Of a stretch of DNA of 64,000 nt, positions 21,746 to 33,327 are shown piece after piece. The stretch is taken from NCBI GenBank assembly GCA_019915015.1, contig JAHBBC010000002.1:930001-994000 (forward strand). Direction: 5' to 3'. The stretch's first letter is position 1. Every line of letters starts with the position of its first letter. Both the position numbers and the translations under genes were made by a program. The DNA comes from Auriscalpium vulgare (taxonomy: Eukaryota; Basidiomycota; Agaricomycetes; Russulales; Auriscalpiaceae). Under the pieces are notes generated by a model, which was not told the DNA's origin, searched no databases, and saw only the letters and a list, made by a program, of their open reading frames with translations.

Positions 21746-21975
21746 CCCCTCAAGAACCCCGGTTCAAGGCGCCGCATCAAGACTCTACGTGTGGCCACGG
21801 TGTGCCGTGCAGATTGTACCTTGTGAGTCCCCTCCTTTTGCATCCCCTCGTCCCTGTATGGCGCCAGACCTGGTACCTCCTGGACTGTCGGGTTGCGGCT
21901 CGAATATCCTGTGCTGACGAGCTGCGACTTAGATCCCAAACAAAATAGCGGTCGAGCAGGGAGCCTACGCGCACA

Positions 21976-24394
21976 ATGACCGACAGCCCGTGAGTGCTCT
22001 CTTACCTATTTTTGTGGCAGCCGTTTTACCTTGTCTGCGCAGGCCAGCCGAGACTCTCTCGTACTATCGAGACGAGCAACAAGTCACCGCAGCAGTGTCG
22101 TCGGTTCCTCCGCAAGACGGTAACCGTGGCGCTGCCGACGCTTTATGCATTGCTCCTTTGCCTGGCAGCAAAGGCCAGCTGTGGGTCTCGTCGCCGAACG
22201 CCGACTTCGTGCCCGAAGTCCCCGTGCACAGTCGCGACGAAGAGTTCGGCTACTACGCCGACGGCATGCTTGGGTCTTTCGAGCACCTCAAATGGCCCCA
22301 GGTGTTCGACTCTATGGAGCCCCACACAGCAGTCGCGCCTGCCAACCCCATGCTTCTGCAATGCACCCGCAGCAAGCTCGCCGGACCCGACCCGCTGCCG
22401 CCGCTCGACTTTCTCACACGACAGCCGCGTGAGCGCATTTCTACGGGCATAAAAGCTCCCCTCGAGCTCGGTAGTTGGAAGGATGACGCTGCGCCGTGGT
22501 TCTCCTTCAACGAGCACGACTGGCGCGCCGAAACCTTCGGCCGTGATCTCGGTCGTCTGGACGTCTCCATCATCACCCGCCTCCGCGACGCGGCTGAGGA
22601 GGCCAACGGGGCATACTCCTACCACGGGATGTCAAAGGGTTACAGCGATCGAACGATGGCGTATGCGGACAGGCAGAGTGCGGCTCTCACCATGGCGCTC
22701 AACGGTCTCGACCGCACACTGCCGCTTGGACAGGCAATTCAGTGGTTCCGCGAGTGCCAACGCCTGCTCTTGGACCTGCGCGCATGGCACAACTACATGG
22801 CCATCTTCAAGCCGCGCATCGAGACCGCCCCTCAGGCTAAGCCCGCACCCGTCACGCCCGTCCGAGGCGTGATCACGGGGTCTATCAAGACCGTCCAAAC
22901 GATGTATCGCGTGGGCATCCCTGTCTGGTGGGTGCGGCCCATCAACACGCTCGACCGCACCACATGGATTCAGGCGGTCGTGGAGCCAACACCGTGGAAA
23001 GATGTCTTTGCGAAGAGAAAGACGAAAAAGCTCGGGAACATCACTGTGGAGGCCCCCGCGTGGAAAGACGGTGTGGCGGTCGACAATGCGCACACCGGAT
23101 TCGCGCAGCAGCTTCGGCGCTACCAACTGAGCAGCAAGCCCGTCGTTGCCCCGCCACGACCCATCATTCCCGACGCACCCGATGACCCTCCTACGATGAC
23201 GGCGACGCTGGAAGATATCCACGCGCCTGCGCCGGTTGCGCACGCCGGTCCTTCGAATGCCCCTGGTACGTGAATACACTGCGTGCACCGCAAAGTCTTG
23301 AACCTGACCGTTCACTTGTAGAGGTACCCGCGCCGCCTGCCAAGAAGGCCCGAAGCTCGCGCAAAGGCAAGGGCAAGGAGACAGCCAGCAGCGCTCCCAC
23401 AGTGGTCAGTCGTGACGTCCCGACCCGTCCAAGCTGGCTGCCAGCTACCAATCTGCACTGGGCGCCGATCGAAGCAAAACTAGCTTCCCTTTCGGAGGTT
23501 CAAAACGCAAGGCCCATCCAATACAGCCTCCCCCCGTTCCACGCCTTCACCGGCAATGTCGCCCTGAAGATGCACAACTGGCTGCGTATCCGCCCGCATT
23601 GCTTCCTCGCCGTCCACTCGGAGGAGGAGCGGCCCACCACTCTCACGGCGTCGGGGTGGAAGGTGGCGCTGGACGGCAGTTACCACTCAATCGCACAGCG
23701 CCCAAATGCCAAACATCGGTCGATTTACTCTCCAGATCTCATCGCCCAACTGCCACCACATCCAGCGGATCCACCGACTTTGGGCAAGCGGCGTGAGCCG
23801 CACAAGTCATCTCGAACGCCTGGTGGGCATGATAAACGGGTCGCGGAGAAGTTAAATGTTGCCGTGCATTTTGCAGTGATGTGCGGTTTCCCTCCCTATC
23901 ACCCTGACGACCGTCCGCTATGGAGGAATGAACCGGTCAGCGCCAGCCGGACCGCAAGCGACCAGGTGCTCTGGCAAGAGGTAGTCTGGCAACTCTCCAT
24001 CAAACATTTCCGGCTGGAGCTCCTGCAGCTCGACGAGGAAATAATGGCGGAGATCGGTGAGCCCTCGACGTACCAGCGGTTTCTGGACTGGTTGGGTGTT
24101 TGGAACGGAGGGCTCGATGTCATGACGGACCCTGCAGACCTGGACTACATCCTTTCCGAGGATTGGATATGGCGGCGGGCAGGAGTGCTCCGTTTGCGAG
24201 CCCTGGTCCACGCATGGCCCGAGTTTGGGGACAGCGACATCGACAACATGGAAGTCACCGTCTCACCATCCGCCTTCAATGCGTACGAGGTGACACTTTA
24301 CGAGGCTTACGCACGCTATTTCTACAAACGCCGTGGGCGACTGCCGACATTCCCTCTTGCGCGGCCCCCGTCTATTGCAGAGCGTAAAGTTTAG
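21976..24394 (+). CDS. large lineage-restricted protein, function unknown
   Basis: Exon 1 encodes MTDSP; a 62-bp intron precedes PAETLSYYRDEQQVTAAVSS. A second intron (about 23266-23321) joins GPSNAP to EVPAPPAKKARSSRKGKGK. The C-terminal half has PFHAFTGNVALKMHNWLRIR, TASGWKVALDGSYHS, FAVMCGFPPYHPDD and VLWQEVVWQLSIKHFRLELL. I recognise the pattern 'NVxxKMxNWLRIRPxC ... W ... ExxWQLSIxHFRxELLxLD' from agaricomycete hypothetical proteins but know no function. There is no membrane helix. A basic KKARSSRKGKGK patch could be a nuclear signal. Total about 785 residues. The gene follows the MITE-like element within 250 bp, so its promoter may include that element. Confidence 0.7.
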
Positions 24395-24932
24395 CGGCCA
24401 TGTGTATTAGTGTACGACGCGCTCTGTGTAAATTTCATGCATTGTCTGATTTAATCCCCCGTCGGAATGCATGCAAGGCGTCACCACAGCGGGTGAGCAA
24501 CAAACCGTGGTCAAGGCCAGTGAATTTCAATCTGGCTCTCCTGTACCTCACTGATATGTTGACGCCCGTTTCGCTGCAAGAGCATAGCGGGCGCTCCGGA
24601 CAATTGCGCACAGCCACTTCATATAGAAGAAGCATAGCCACAGCGATCCGGGTGCGCATAGCCACATCGCCGATCTGGCACCGACCAAATAGGAACACGG
24701 AGTGGACCTTGAGACATAGGATGTAGAATCCGGGACTCGTTCTGTGCGCCGTTGCTACATAATTCTATTCAATCTTTCTTGTGTGTGATGACGTAACAGC
24801 ACGACTTGACGCGGTGCGGCGTGGCGCGGGCCCTGCGCGACTTGACGCGTCGCGTCCACGTTGTGAGCCTGCACTCTTCCTTGCCCTCGTCCTCCTCTCT
24901 CTATCTCAGCATTGTTTCAATACTACCTTGCC
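24395..24932. other. intergenic, promoter of the next gene
   Basis: No gene seen. It lies between two plus-strand genes. A CT-rich patch at 24870-24905 directly precedes the next start, as is common in basidiomycete promoters. Confidence 0.4.
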
Positions 24933-26991
24933 ATGCCGATCCCTCTGCCTTCAAACGCGCCGCCGCTGCTGGTCTCCATTTGGCCCATCCTCGACGACAC
25001 GCAAAGGGTTGAGGCCCTTCGCACGACGCACGAGGATCGCTTTGGCCCGGACGCGCCGCGAGGAGAGCCTTTTGGGCTGCAGGGTCAGGCGAGAGGGGAG
25101 GCTGAGGAGGTTGGAGGACACCGTAGCATCGAGAGATTCGCAGGTGGTACGCCGCCTGTGCAACCTGCCTCAGCACGCCGAGGCCGTACAGTGCGCCCTA
25201 GACAGACATCCAACCGTGGCGAGAACGCGCCCCAGCGGAGCCCCGAGCGCAGTCGTAGCCCGCCGCGACTCAACAGCAAGGATCGCGAACAGACTTCGCG
25301 CTACCCCCGCTCCCCCGCTCTGCACTCACGCCAGGCCTTGGCGATCCCTGTCGACCACGCGCTCACCGAGGAGGAGCTCTGGGAGATGGACGACGACCCA
25401 CTTGCGGACGACGACGAGGAGGAGGTGGAGGATCTCCGCATAGATCCGCGCATACACTCTGCCGCACGCACAGCTGGAAGCTCCAGCAGCGTTCTGCGGG
25501 GTGCCTCCCAGAGCGCCGCGCACCGTGCACCTGAGGCGGCAGACACCTCGGGCGTCGTCCCCAGCAATGAAACGCACGCCTTTGCAAGCCGCGTCCGTCG
25601 CACGGGGTCGGGGAGCAAGCGGACGAAAAAGGCGAAGCAGAGGATGCTTCGACGCGGAAGCCAGGAAGAGATGACCAGGGAGGAGGCCGCCGCAAAGCTG
25701 GCGGAGGCTGCAGGACCTCCCTTGGTCGACATTGCACGGATCAAGGCGGTGAGAGATTTGACGATAAATCAGTCGCGCGCGCGAATGGATATATCCGTAC
25801 GTCGCAAATGCTCTTGGTGGCATAGTGACTGATCTCTTTTCAGAAAGCGACAGCGGGCCAATTCCGCGAGATCACAGGTGTCAAAGTGAACGAGGAATGG
25901 CCAGAGTGGACCCTTGGGTTTCCCCCGCGGACGGACGAGGTCTCGGGGGAGGCCTACCTCACCCCAAATTTCAAGGCTGGCGTTGGCGATCCTGCGAACA
26001 AGCTGCTGCTCAAAAGGGTGACGGATATCGTGTTCAGGGAGCTCGAGGTGAGTGTCAGTCTATATGTCTCCGAGCCTAACTGATGGGCCACGGGACGGAC
26101 GGGCTTAGCTTGACCAAAAAGACAAAGGCTGGAGGGAGGACCCTTCGTTTAAGGTGTCATGGGATACCGTTCACGAGCTGGCCAAAATTACGTTCAATGG
26201 ATTCAAGGCTCGATTCCGGCAACAGCACGGCGACGAGGAGACCAAGGAGAAGGCTGCTCTGGCCGATAAGAAGCGGCGAGAGACGTCTCGGCGGAAGGTG
26301 GTAAGTTGCGAGACCCGCATGTTGCGCACGGTAGCGATTTGACGTCCCGCACACAGAAAGCTCGGCAATTATTAAGCGCAGTTACTGCATACCAGAATAA
26401 GCACCAGGGCAAGAATCCGACCGCCCTGCTGCACGAGGACTACATGTCCGATGAGGTTTCTGGGCCGGAAGGGTACAAGGCAGAAGACGGCAATACCGAG
26501 GAGTGGAGGGACTGGAAGGAGAGAATGAAGGATGCGATGGGCATGGGCGCCGTGCCAGACGAGATCACCGCGACCTGGAAATTCTTTGAAGTCATCCGTC
26601 CGAACTACCGGTCGGTCGTGGTGCGTCGCAGGTTTCTCAAGGGGGAAGATGCACTAAGACATCATTGCAGATTGACGAGCTCTACTCAGAGCTGCGGAGC
26701 CTGCATGCTGCCTCGCTGACGGCTCATCAAAAGGGTAGATCGAACCACCGCGTTCGAACGACTGGACGAACGACGGACGAGGTCCCCACTACTACGCCGT
26801 GGGACTGTATGATCGACCCTAGCTGGTGGGATGACCACAAGGACGACGGTGTTTTGTACGCCGATTGGTTCGAGGTCGGCGATCCAGAGGACTGGGCACC
26901 GCCGGTCGCAGGGGATGGCATCGGACAACGCGACAGGCCGGGCACTGGGACGCAGGAAGTCGAAGACGATGCAGAGGAAGCCGAAGGTTGA
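24933..26991 (+). CDS. charged lineage-restricted protein, function unknown
   Basis: Starts MPIPLPSNAPPLLVSIWPIL. A long disordered, acidic and basic N-terminal half includes EEELWEMDDDPLADDDEEEV and the basic SGSKRTKKAKQRMLRRGS. It is followed by a folded part with GVKVNEEWPEWTLGFPPRTD, NKLLLKRVTDIVFRELE, LLSAVTAYQNKHQGKNPTAL and LLHEDYMSDEVSGPE. The end contains FFEVIRPNYRSVVIDELYSE and RVRTTGRTTDEVP. The block 'MSDExSGPE ... W+xRM ... ExxRPxWRS-xxxxIxxEL' occurs in many agaricomycete proteins without known role. Four short introns (for example about 25797-25844). An upstream in-frame Met at 24912 is possible. Probably nuclear, by inference from the basic clusters. Confidence 0.65.
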
Positions 26992-28820
26992 AGGGTTTGA
27001 AGGGAAAGGCTGATTTTTTCGCTCTCGCATGGATAGAGACGGACACACGCCGGTAGGTAATTACCTTGCGAGCTGGGACTCTAGGACTCGGCCTCGGACT
27101 CGACTCGGAGATCGAATCACGCATATTCAAGACGATCACGCGATGTTACAGTAGCTCTCGTATTTGCATGGACATGAACGGACATGTTCTCGTAGGTAGT
27201 GACTTTTCAAACTTATACTCTACGACGCGGCTTCATCCTCGGACTCGGGTTCAGGGTTCCCCATAGCTCTAGCGTCCTGTTGGCAGACTTGTTAGTGAAG
27301 AATAGACTATACAATGACAAAACCTTACTCTCTCAAGTGTTACGGTGGCCCATAGCTTAGGCTTTGTCCATTGGCAACTGCCTCGAGCCATCTGGCAGCG
27401 GATCTGAGACAGAGCGATGATGGCGGGTGGGGCGTCAGGCGAAGTGTCGCCATGATACGTCTTATGGGACCAGAATTCGGTCTCGAGCTCTGGGCTTTGA
27501 GCATGGTTAGGTTCGTGTGACGAAAGGCTAGAGATAAGACTCACAAGTCCGACCATGGATCCCCTTCAACCGGCGATAGGCTCTGCCGAATCATCCAACG
27601 CATCTCGGCATATATTTCGCTCGGGTTGGGAACGCCAGTCTGTGGGTGCTGGAAAACTCGCAACACCTCTCCACCGTGCATCTTACCGTTGATCAGTACC
27701 TTGACGATGGCGGAGCTTGCTGACTGCTTTCTTGCTTCATTGACGGGTACTATCCGCCGACCATCGATGAGCACGTGGCTGAAGCTTTGTATCTGACTCT
27801 TGAGGACGATCGTATTCCTCCGTACATTTGGCTCGCCAGGGTAAAAGACCTTCTTGCCTGCGGCGTTATACAGCTTGTACAAGGCGCCTTTCACCCGGGC
27901 CGACGCCGCTTCAGGACGCCGTGCTGCAGGGCCAAGTTGGATGGGGAGCGGGGAGAGAGCTGTTTCCAACGATCAGAGAGCGGCCTGGAACATAAAAACA
28001 TTGGCGCACCGTCGTCCTGCGCTTCAACATTTTCATCTAACGCCTCTGCTGTAGCCTCAACTGTGCCGCGCGCAGGGCCCTTGTCCGCCTCGATGCGCTT
28101 CGAAATCGCCTTCTCTGCGTCGGATGTGTGCTCGTTGCGGATGATGTCGGCGACCTGTGTAAATTATTACCAGTGAATTTGAAGAAGGTAGGGAGGTACG
28201 CACGATGTCGTCCAGGTTGCGACCGCGATGGAATGCTCGCATCATGGTAATCTCGAGCTGTCCGTCGCCCCAGTTGTTCAGGTTGAAGCTCTTGAGCACC
28301 TTGTTCAAACGCTCGCCGGCGAATGCCCAGAAAGAGGGGACTGGGCCGTAGTCACGAATTTGATCGAACGTGTGTCCTGCGAAATGGTGGTTCGGCTTCA
28401 TGTCTTCAACTCCGTATATCTGAAGAATACATGAGCAGATGAGCAACGGGTGTGGTGGTCCAACGTTACCTCCTTGTACAGTAACAGGTATTCGGTCAAT
28501 ACCTCACGGCCTCTTTCCAGTTTTTCATTGTTTGAAGTGTAGGCGAGGATTAGCTTCATCGCTGTTGCCAGAAGCAGCGAGAGCCTAGTTTGCTCTGGAT
28601 GGATACGACGCTGTGGCTCGTCGTCGTTTGTCGCCTTTGCCTTCCCCTTCTTGCCTTTGGATTTCTGCTTTGCCTTGCCAGGTGCAGGAACTGCGGCCTG
28701 CGCCTCCGCCGGCTGGGTGGTGGGTGGGATATTCGACGGGGCGGCTGCAAGAGGGGGCAGAGCAGGTGGCGCAGATGGGCCAGCTTCGGTGGTAGAGGTC
28801 GACGGGGAGATGGATGGGCC

Positions 28821-28927
28821 AGCTGCCGCTTCTGCTGCTTCCGCTGCTGCTGCCGCTTCCGCTGCTGCTGCCGCTGCTGCTGCCGCTGCTGCTGCCGCTG
28901 CTGCTGCCGCTGCTGCTGCTGCCGCGG
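28821..28927. repeat. GCN trinucleotide tract encoding poly-Ala
   Basis: A run of GCTGCTGCCGCT-type triplets encodes about 30 consecutive alanines (with a few Glu) in the transposase on the minus strand. Being in multiples of three it does not disturb the frame. The opposite strand also stays open (Cys/Arg-rich), which is only a by-product. Confidence 0.8.
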
Positions 28928-31119
28928 CATTGTCTGCCTTCTTGCGTTCTTGCTTGAGCTTCTTGAGGGCTTGGTCATACTCCTTCGTCGCGTCTGGGGT
29001 GTACTCGTCCCATATTAACGGCAGCTGGTTGGCGACATGAGTGTGACAACAGGTTGAAGGATGTGATAGACTTACAAACATAGGCACCACGGTTGTGACG
29101 AGCATCTTGTATTCGTCAGCGCTGAGTGAGCCGCCCGAGGGCAATCCGACCATCGTTGGGACCCTGCCCACCCATGATGGCACCTCAAGCTGGAAGAACA
29201 GTAAGTATAACCATCGCAAAGCAGACGGCGGGTCTTACCTCGCGGAGCATGTCATGCAGCGGTGCGAGCTCGCGGGCCACGCCACTCTCGGTCGTTCCTC
29301 GCAGGGCACCCTTTTGAATCCAGCAGCTGAACCACTGGTTCTTGACAAGGCCTGGAACTCATGTCAGACTATAGCAGACAAACGAACGCGTGACGTACCT
29401 AGCAGCAGGTTGTGCATCGGATCTATTATCGTCATTCGGACCGGGTCGAAGTATTCGAGGCGCGCGAATTCCGTCCATCGAACGCCGTTCTTGGAGAAGT
29501 GCTCGTCGCGTTCCCGTGATGTAGGGAGGGAGAGCCATTCGTCTGCCAAGCGCTTGTGCTCTTCTCCTGTGCGAAGGGTAAATACTGAAAGAAACTGTCA
29601 GCAAAGTCGGCGGCTAGCGCGCCATGGGACGAACCTCCGGATAAGATGTCGTCGGTAAAGAACTCTCGGAGGGAGGCTTTGCATTTCGGGCATGGATCCT
29701 CTTTGTGGCCCTTGTCTGCCAAGCCAGACATCTTGCACATAGCCGGGTGGTCACAGATGATGGCGAGGAGCGCCACCCGTACGATCCTGCCTGTGCGCGG
29801 GTGAGCAGGGATAAAGCTGTGAAATAAGACACCCACCTTCAGGGTGGAGAGGAGTTTTTGCCACGAAGCCGTTGGTGAAAAGGTCCCGCAACTCATCGAC
29901 GATGAGCGCGTTGTAGTGTTGGAGATCTTCGCCATTCGGCTCGTCAGGGCCTATCGTCAACATCGACACGAGGAAATTTTCCAGGCGGTACCTAAACAGC
30001 TTGGGTTTAGCAGTCCCAAAGAGCACAGGATACAGCGACCAACCGAAGGGCGGGGGGCAGGTTTGCGAGACCAAAGGAGAATACCCCAGCGGAATGACTT
30101 GGTGCGAACGGGCTCCGAACGCACGAGAACCTAGAGTACGTGAGCGAAAGCCATCAATGGAGTTGAATCGAAAGACTTACCAGTCGAAACCGAGAGTTAC
30201 ACCGATGCGAAGCTCGCCCGACTCGTCCTCCGTGACTGAGAAGAAAGGCTTGCCATCGGGCCCCTTCAGTAGCTTCCAAATATTCCCGTCCATGATGTCC
30301 TTGAGGTCTCCAGGGCGCCGGTCGCGCGTCTTGTACCGCTCGAGGGCCTCTTCGAGACCCGGGCGCGCGAGGACGCCTTCTATGAGCGTTCTGAGTGACA
30401 TGTATGGAATGGCACGCTTCGGCGTTGCCTTCGGCGGTGGCGGCGGTTTTGCCTGGTTCGGCTGGACGGGTGCGGTGGGCCTCGGTCGGTTGAAGAGCTT
30501 GGCGTGGCATTTGCTGCACTTCTCTGTAGGTGGGACGTCCGGCTCGTGGATTCGACAGCACTTTACGCATCCTACGAGGATATGAAACCGGTCTTCAAGG
30601 CCGAGTCTTTTCAACGTGGTGGGAAGCGTGATGGGCATCGGGTCTTCTGCTTGAAGGAGCCCGAGGGCGGTGAATATGGTCCGCAAGGCAAAGAGGAGGA
30701 GGGCGCAGGCACGAAATGGGAGATTGAACTTTGAGTTGAGAGCGACAACAAGCACGAGGATTTGCCGGATAAACCACAGGGGGTGTGATGCAGCGTAGAC
30801 GTTAGCAGGTGGCTCTCGAGGTGGAGGGAAGGGAAGGGTGAATTCCGACGTCGTGTAGATTTGCTCTGCCGTCTGGAAATGATAGGGCATGGGCTCATCG
30901 GCGAGTGGCCCCTCGTCGGCGTCGCCGGGAAGCACCCCCAGGGCGTCCACAAATAACTCGGCTTCGTCTTCATTGTCGTCTTCATCTCCATCGTAGAGAC
31001 CAAATGTTGCCTCCGCTTGGATTGCTGGGCCTTCCGGAACGCGATCTGAAGGCGCAGGGGATGGCGACGGTGGGTCTGGCAGCGGGGCGTCATAAATCGG
31101 GATAGCAGCAACCCCAGGT

Positions 31120-31176
31120 AGGTGCTCGTCGGCAGGAGGTAGGTGCTCGTCGGCAGGAGGTAGGTGCTCGTCGGGA
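31120..31176. repeat. 21-bp tandem repeat in the transposase gene
   Basis: Just over two and a half nearly perfect units of AGGTGCTCGTCGGCAGGAGGT encode DEHLPPA three times on the minus strand, within the acidic N-terminal half of the Plavaka protein. Identity between units suggests recent expansion. Confidence 0.75.
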
Positions 31177-31522
31177 ATCTGGTCTGCGGTGAGTACAACG
31201 ATACAGCAGTGATTTGCGGCGAGATGCACCTCAATGTCCACGTCCCCCTCTGTCCGCGGTCGCTTCTCCCTAGCCTGGATGGATGGCCCTGCATCGCCCG
31301 CGCGCTTTCCCGTGGATGGGCCAGCAAGAGCAGGGGGCAGGGCAGTAGTGAGCGCCGAGCTGCTTTTTTTCCTGGCAATGGTCGGGGCCTTTGGGGCAGA
31401 CGCCGCTCGATGTTTATCCCTTAGCCACCGAGAAACAGTCTTCCCGTTGCACTCTTTACAAGAACAGGCCGGCATGGCAAGCGAGAGGGACACGGGCACG
31501 ACAAGAGGGACGCGTGCGGGCA

Positions 31523-31712
31523 GACGAAGGCAACGTGTGGAATCTCACAAGTGTAGCCTGTAAAGGCTGCACTGAAGGCGAGATTCACAACAGAACAGCC
31601 TGTAGAGGCTGTTTCGCTGCGGGAGAGTGGGGGTGGGGAGTCGAGAGCCAGGTGGTGCGAGGGAGATGGTCGAGGTGCGGAGGAGAGCCGGGCCGTAGCG
31701 CGACTTAACGAA
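31523..31712. repeat. single copy of the hairpin-bearing MITE end
   Basis: The stretch begins GACGAAGGCAACGTGTGG and contains two palindromes, GTGTAGCC-TGTAAA-GGCTGCAC at about 31551 and ACAGCC-TGTAGA-GGCTGT at about 31594. It then enters a G-rich spacer and AGCGCGACTTAACGAAAT. The same order is seen at 21191-21355. It lies 48 bp upstream of the transposase start codon, so it forms the promoter/5' UTR of that gene. The second inverted end of the MITE is missing. Confidence 0.65.
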
Positions 31713-32140
31713 ATTTGTCTGAAGGGTCGTCTGGGTGTCAACTTAGCTCTGATTCAAGTAAAAGCAGACGGGATACTCGTACCTGCTTGGAGAATGTGCA
31801 CACCGGGAGCAGCTGGGCTACTTGAAGTCGAAGGAGATCGTAGCTCTGCGCCTGCTTGCCTTTGCCGCGTGCATCTACTTTGATTTCGAGTACGTAATCT
31901 ACTCCGATCTACTACCGAGTCCTTTGACTCTGATTAGACTATCTACTACACCCGGCTCGCACACCTCAAGTAGCTGATCTTCTTTATATTGTTGAATTCG
32001 GGCCCTGAACGCAGTGACTGGTCTGGAAAAGGCCCTACCAGAACGCGGCGACACGCAATTCTAAAGACACTATCTGCTTCCGCTGAGGCGGCAAGGCCCG
32101 ACCGAGGTCACTATTGCTCTTTGGGACGGTAACGGTAGGC
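31713..32140. other. intergenic repeat debris
   Basis: No gene. It contains words such as CTCAAGTAGCTG and the inverted CAGTCACTGCGTTCAGGGCCC fragment shared with 15718-15740, so parts of dispersed repeats occur here. Confidence 0.4.
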
Positions 32141-32480
32141 ATCTACTGAGGCAGCTTGAATTGTAGGCGGATATCTACAGTTTCAGAGTCAGTCTCATAT
32201 TGTGACTTACAGTTCCCGCAGTCTATTTCAAGGTTCCTCATCCTTCCTGTGTGACATCAAGCATCTCTCGCTATAGTTCCGACGGACGTGGTCGTCAACG
32301 TCTTCCTCAGAAAATGACAACCAAAATGATATGTTTGTGGGGCGGAGGGTCATCGGATTGAAACTCCCTTCAGGGCTGGCGTTCCATGACATATACAGAA
32401 GGGACGGCACCCCACAATATAAGCTCTAGTGAGGTCTTGTAAGAAGCGCGACATTGGTGAGTGACTTATGACCCGCTTCA
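32141..32480. repeat. dispersed repeat A, copy 2
   Basis: Partner of 14541-14850. This copy is longer by an insertion around 32240-32310. Its end (CACAATATAAGCT ... GACTTATGACCC) is echoed once more, more weakly, at 33240-33310. Confidence 0.65.
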
Positions 32481-32504
32481 GTCAGAACCTAATTGTACGA
32501 CTAA

Positions 32505-32590
32505 ACCTTCCGCCGTCCAACCACTGCAACCGTCGTATAATCTCTGCGATGATGCAGCTGCGGTAAATCCTGCGCCGGCCCAGCCCGTTC
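32505..32590 (-). pseudogene. 3' fragment of the flavin reductase gene
   Basis: Encodes LPQLHHRRDYTTVAVVGRRK on the minus strand. It matches the C-terminus of the intact gene at 33328-33420 (IPLLYHRRDYTTVAGAGRRI), with a similar flank beyond the stop. Only about 28 codons are present, and the fragment abuts a transporter fragment. Confidence 0.75.
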
Positions 32591-32609
32591 CGGCCGCTCA
32601 AAATCCTCC

Positions 32610-33000
32610 GCACTGAGCCGACGAGGTATAGGTTTTCGAAATGGCCAGAGTCGTGCGGCATGCCAGCGGGGAGGCTGACCGCGAGCATGAGGCAGAGCTG
32701 TGTCGCGCCGATCCAGCCTTCGCTTATCACGGAGGTGTCGTGTTCGCGCGAGTAAATGTCCTGATAGGCTCCGACCGAGAATGCGTAGCCAAAGGTTGTG
32801 ATTATAGCCAGCCAACTAGTTTGGCGAGCTCATCGGAAACACCGGGGGAAAGAGCAGCACGCACGCGCTGAACAGCGTCATCCACGCATTAGATCGAGGC
32901 GGGGATGTTGATGGTCGCTGATTTGGATCATGATATTGTGCGGACATTGCGAACGACCCGGGTGAGGTGGTGGGGGCGGCCTAGCCTGCAGAAGGAGAAA
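32610..33000 (-). pseudogene. N-terminal fragment of a monocarboxylate-type MFS transporter (copy 2)
   Basis: Nearly identical to 9395-9791. The frame reads TTFGYAFSVGAYQDIYSREH and WIGATQLCLMLAVSLPAGM, then is cut after YLVGSV and joined to flavin reductase sequence. It therefore represents the same first three helices and lacks the rest of the transporter. Confidence 0.7.
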
Positions 33001-33327
33001 AGGTCTCTGGCGACTGCTGACTCCTGAGTGCATCCGGTGCGGCACGCGGTCCTCCACTCAAAGAGTTCTCTGATTCTCTCGCTGACACTTCATGCGCAGG
33101 TAGTTCCCTCGGAGAATTTAGACAGTGAAGTTGGCCATCCTAGCGAGTAATTCAGCGCCATGAGCGTATTATGTTTGGTTTCAATTGTCAGTTGGAACGT
33201 ATCGTCGCGAAGAACGCCTACCCTCTTGTGTTGGTCTTGCGCACAAAGTGACAGAATAAACTTGCGCGATATTGAACTTGGTGAAGCACGTATGGCCCGC
33301 TAGATTATGTACCTGGCCCAACCTGTC

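Larger units (their letters stand above)
27220..31475 (-). mobile_element. Plavaka-type (CACTA superfamily) transposase gene
   Basis: Starts MPACSCKECNGKTVSRWLRD, a Cys-rich head typical of Plavaka proteins. Later blocks fit the family: FLVSMLTIGPDEPNGEDLQH, ALIVDELRDLFTNGFVAKTP, RIVRVALLAIICDHPAMCKM, SGLADKGHKEDPCPKCK, VRWTEFARLEYFDPVRMTII, DPMHNLLLG and FWAFAGERLNKVLKSFNLNN. The last exons are WSHKTYHGDTSPDAPPAIIA and, after an intron, DARAMGNPEPESEDEAAS. No internal stop or frameshift was found in the exons I could place, so the transposase may be functional; the exon near 29990-30130 fits least well. Two length-variable repeats lie inside it. I could not find a terminal repeat at the 27-kb side. 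Confidence 0.8.

Noticed and set aside
23270..24394. The frame at 23270-24394 as a separate gene
   Set aside because: A good intron (about 23266-23321) joins it in frame to the upstream exon, so it is the second half of one protein.
28590..29040. Long plus-strand frames rich in Cys/Arg/Ala opposite the transposase
   Set aside because: They are antisense to the GCN tract and to family-matching exons; open only because of base composition.
27220..31475. Assignment of the transposase to the Kyakuja-Dileera-Zisupton group because of the nearby TET-like gene
   Set aside because: The blocks ICDHPAMCKMSG, DPMHNLLLG and FWAFAGERLNKVLK fit Plavaka (CACTA type) better.
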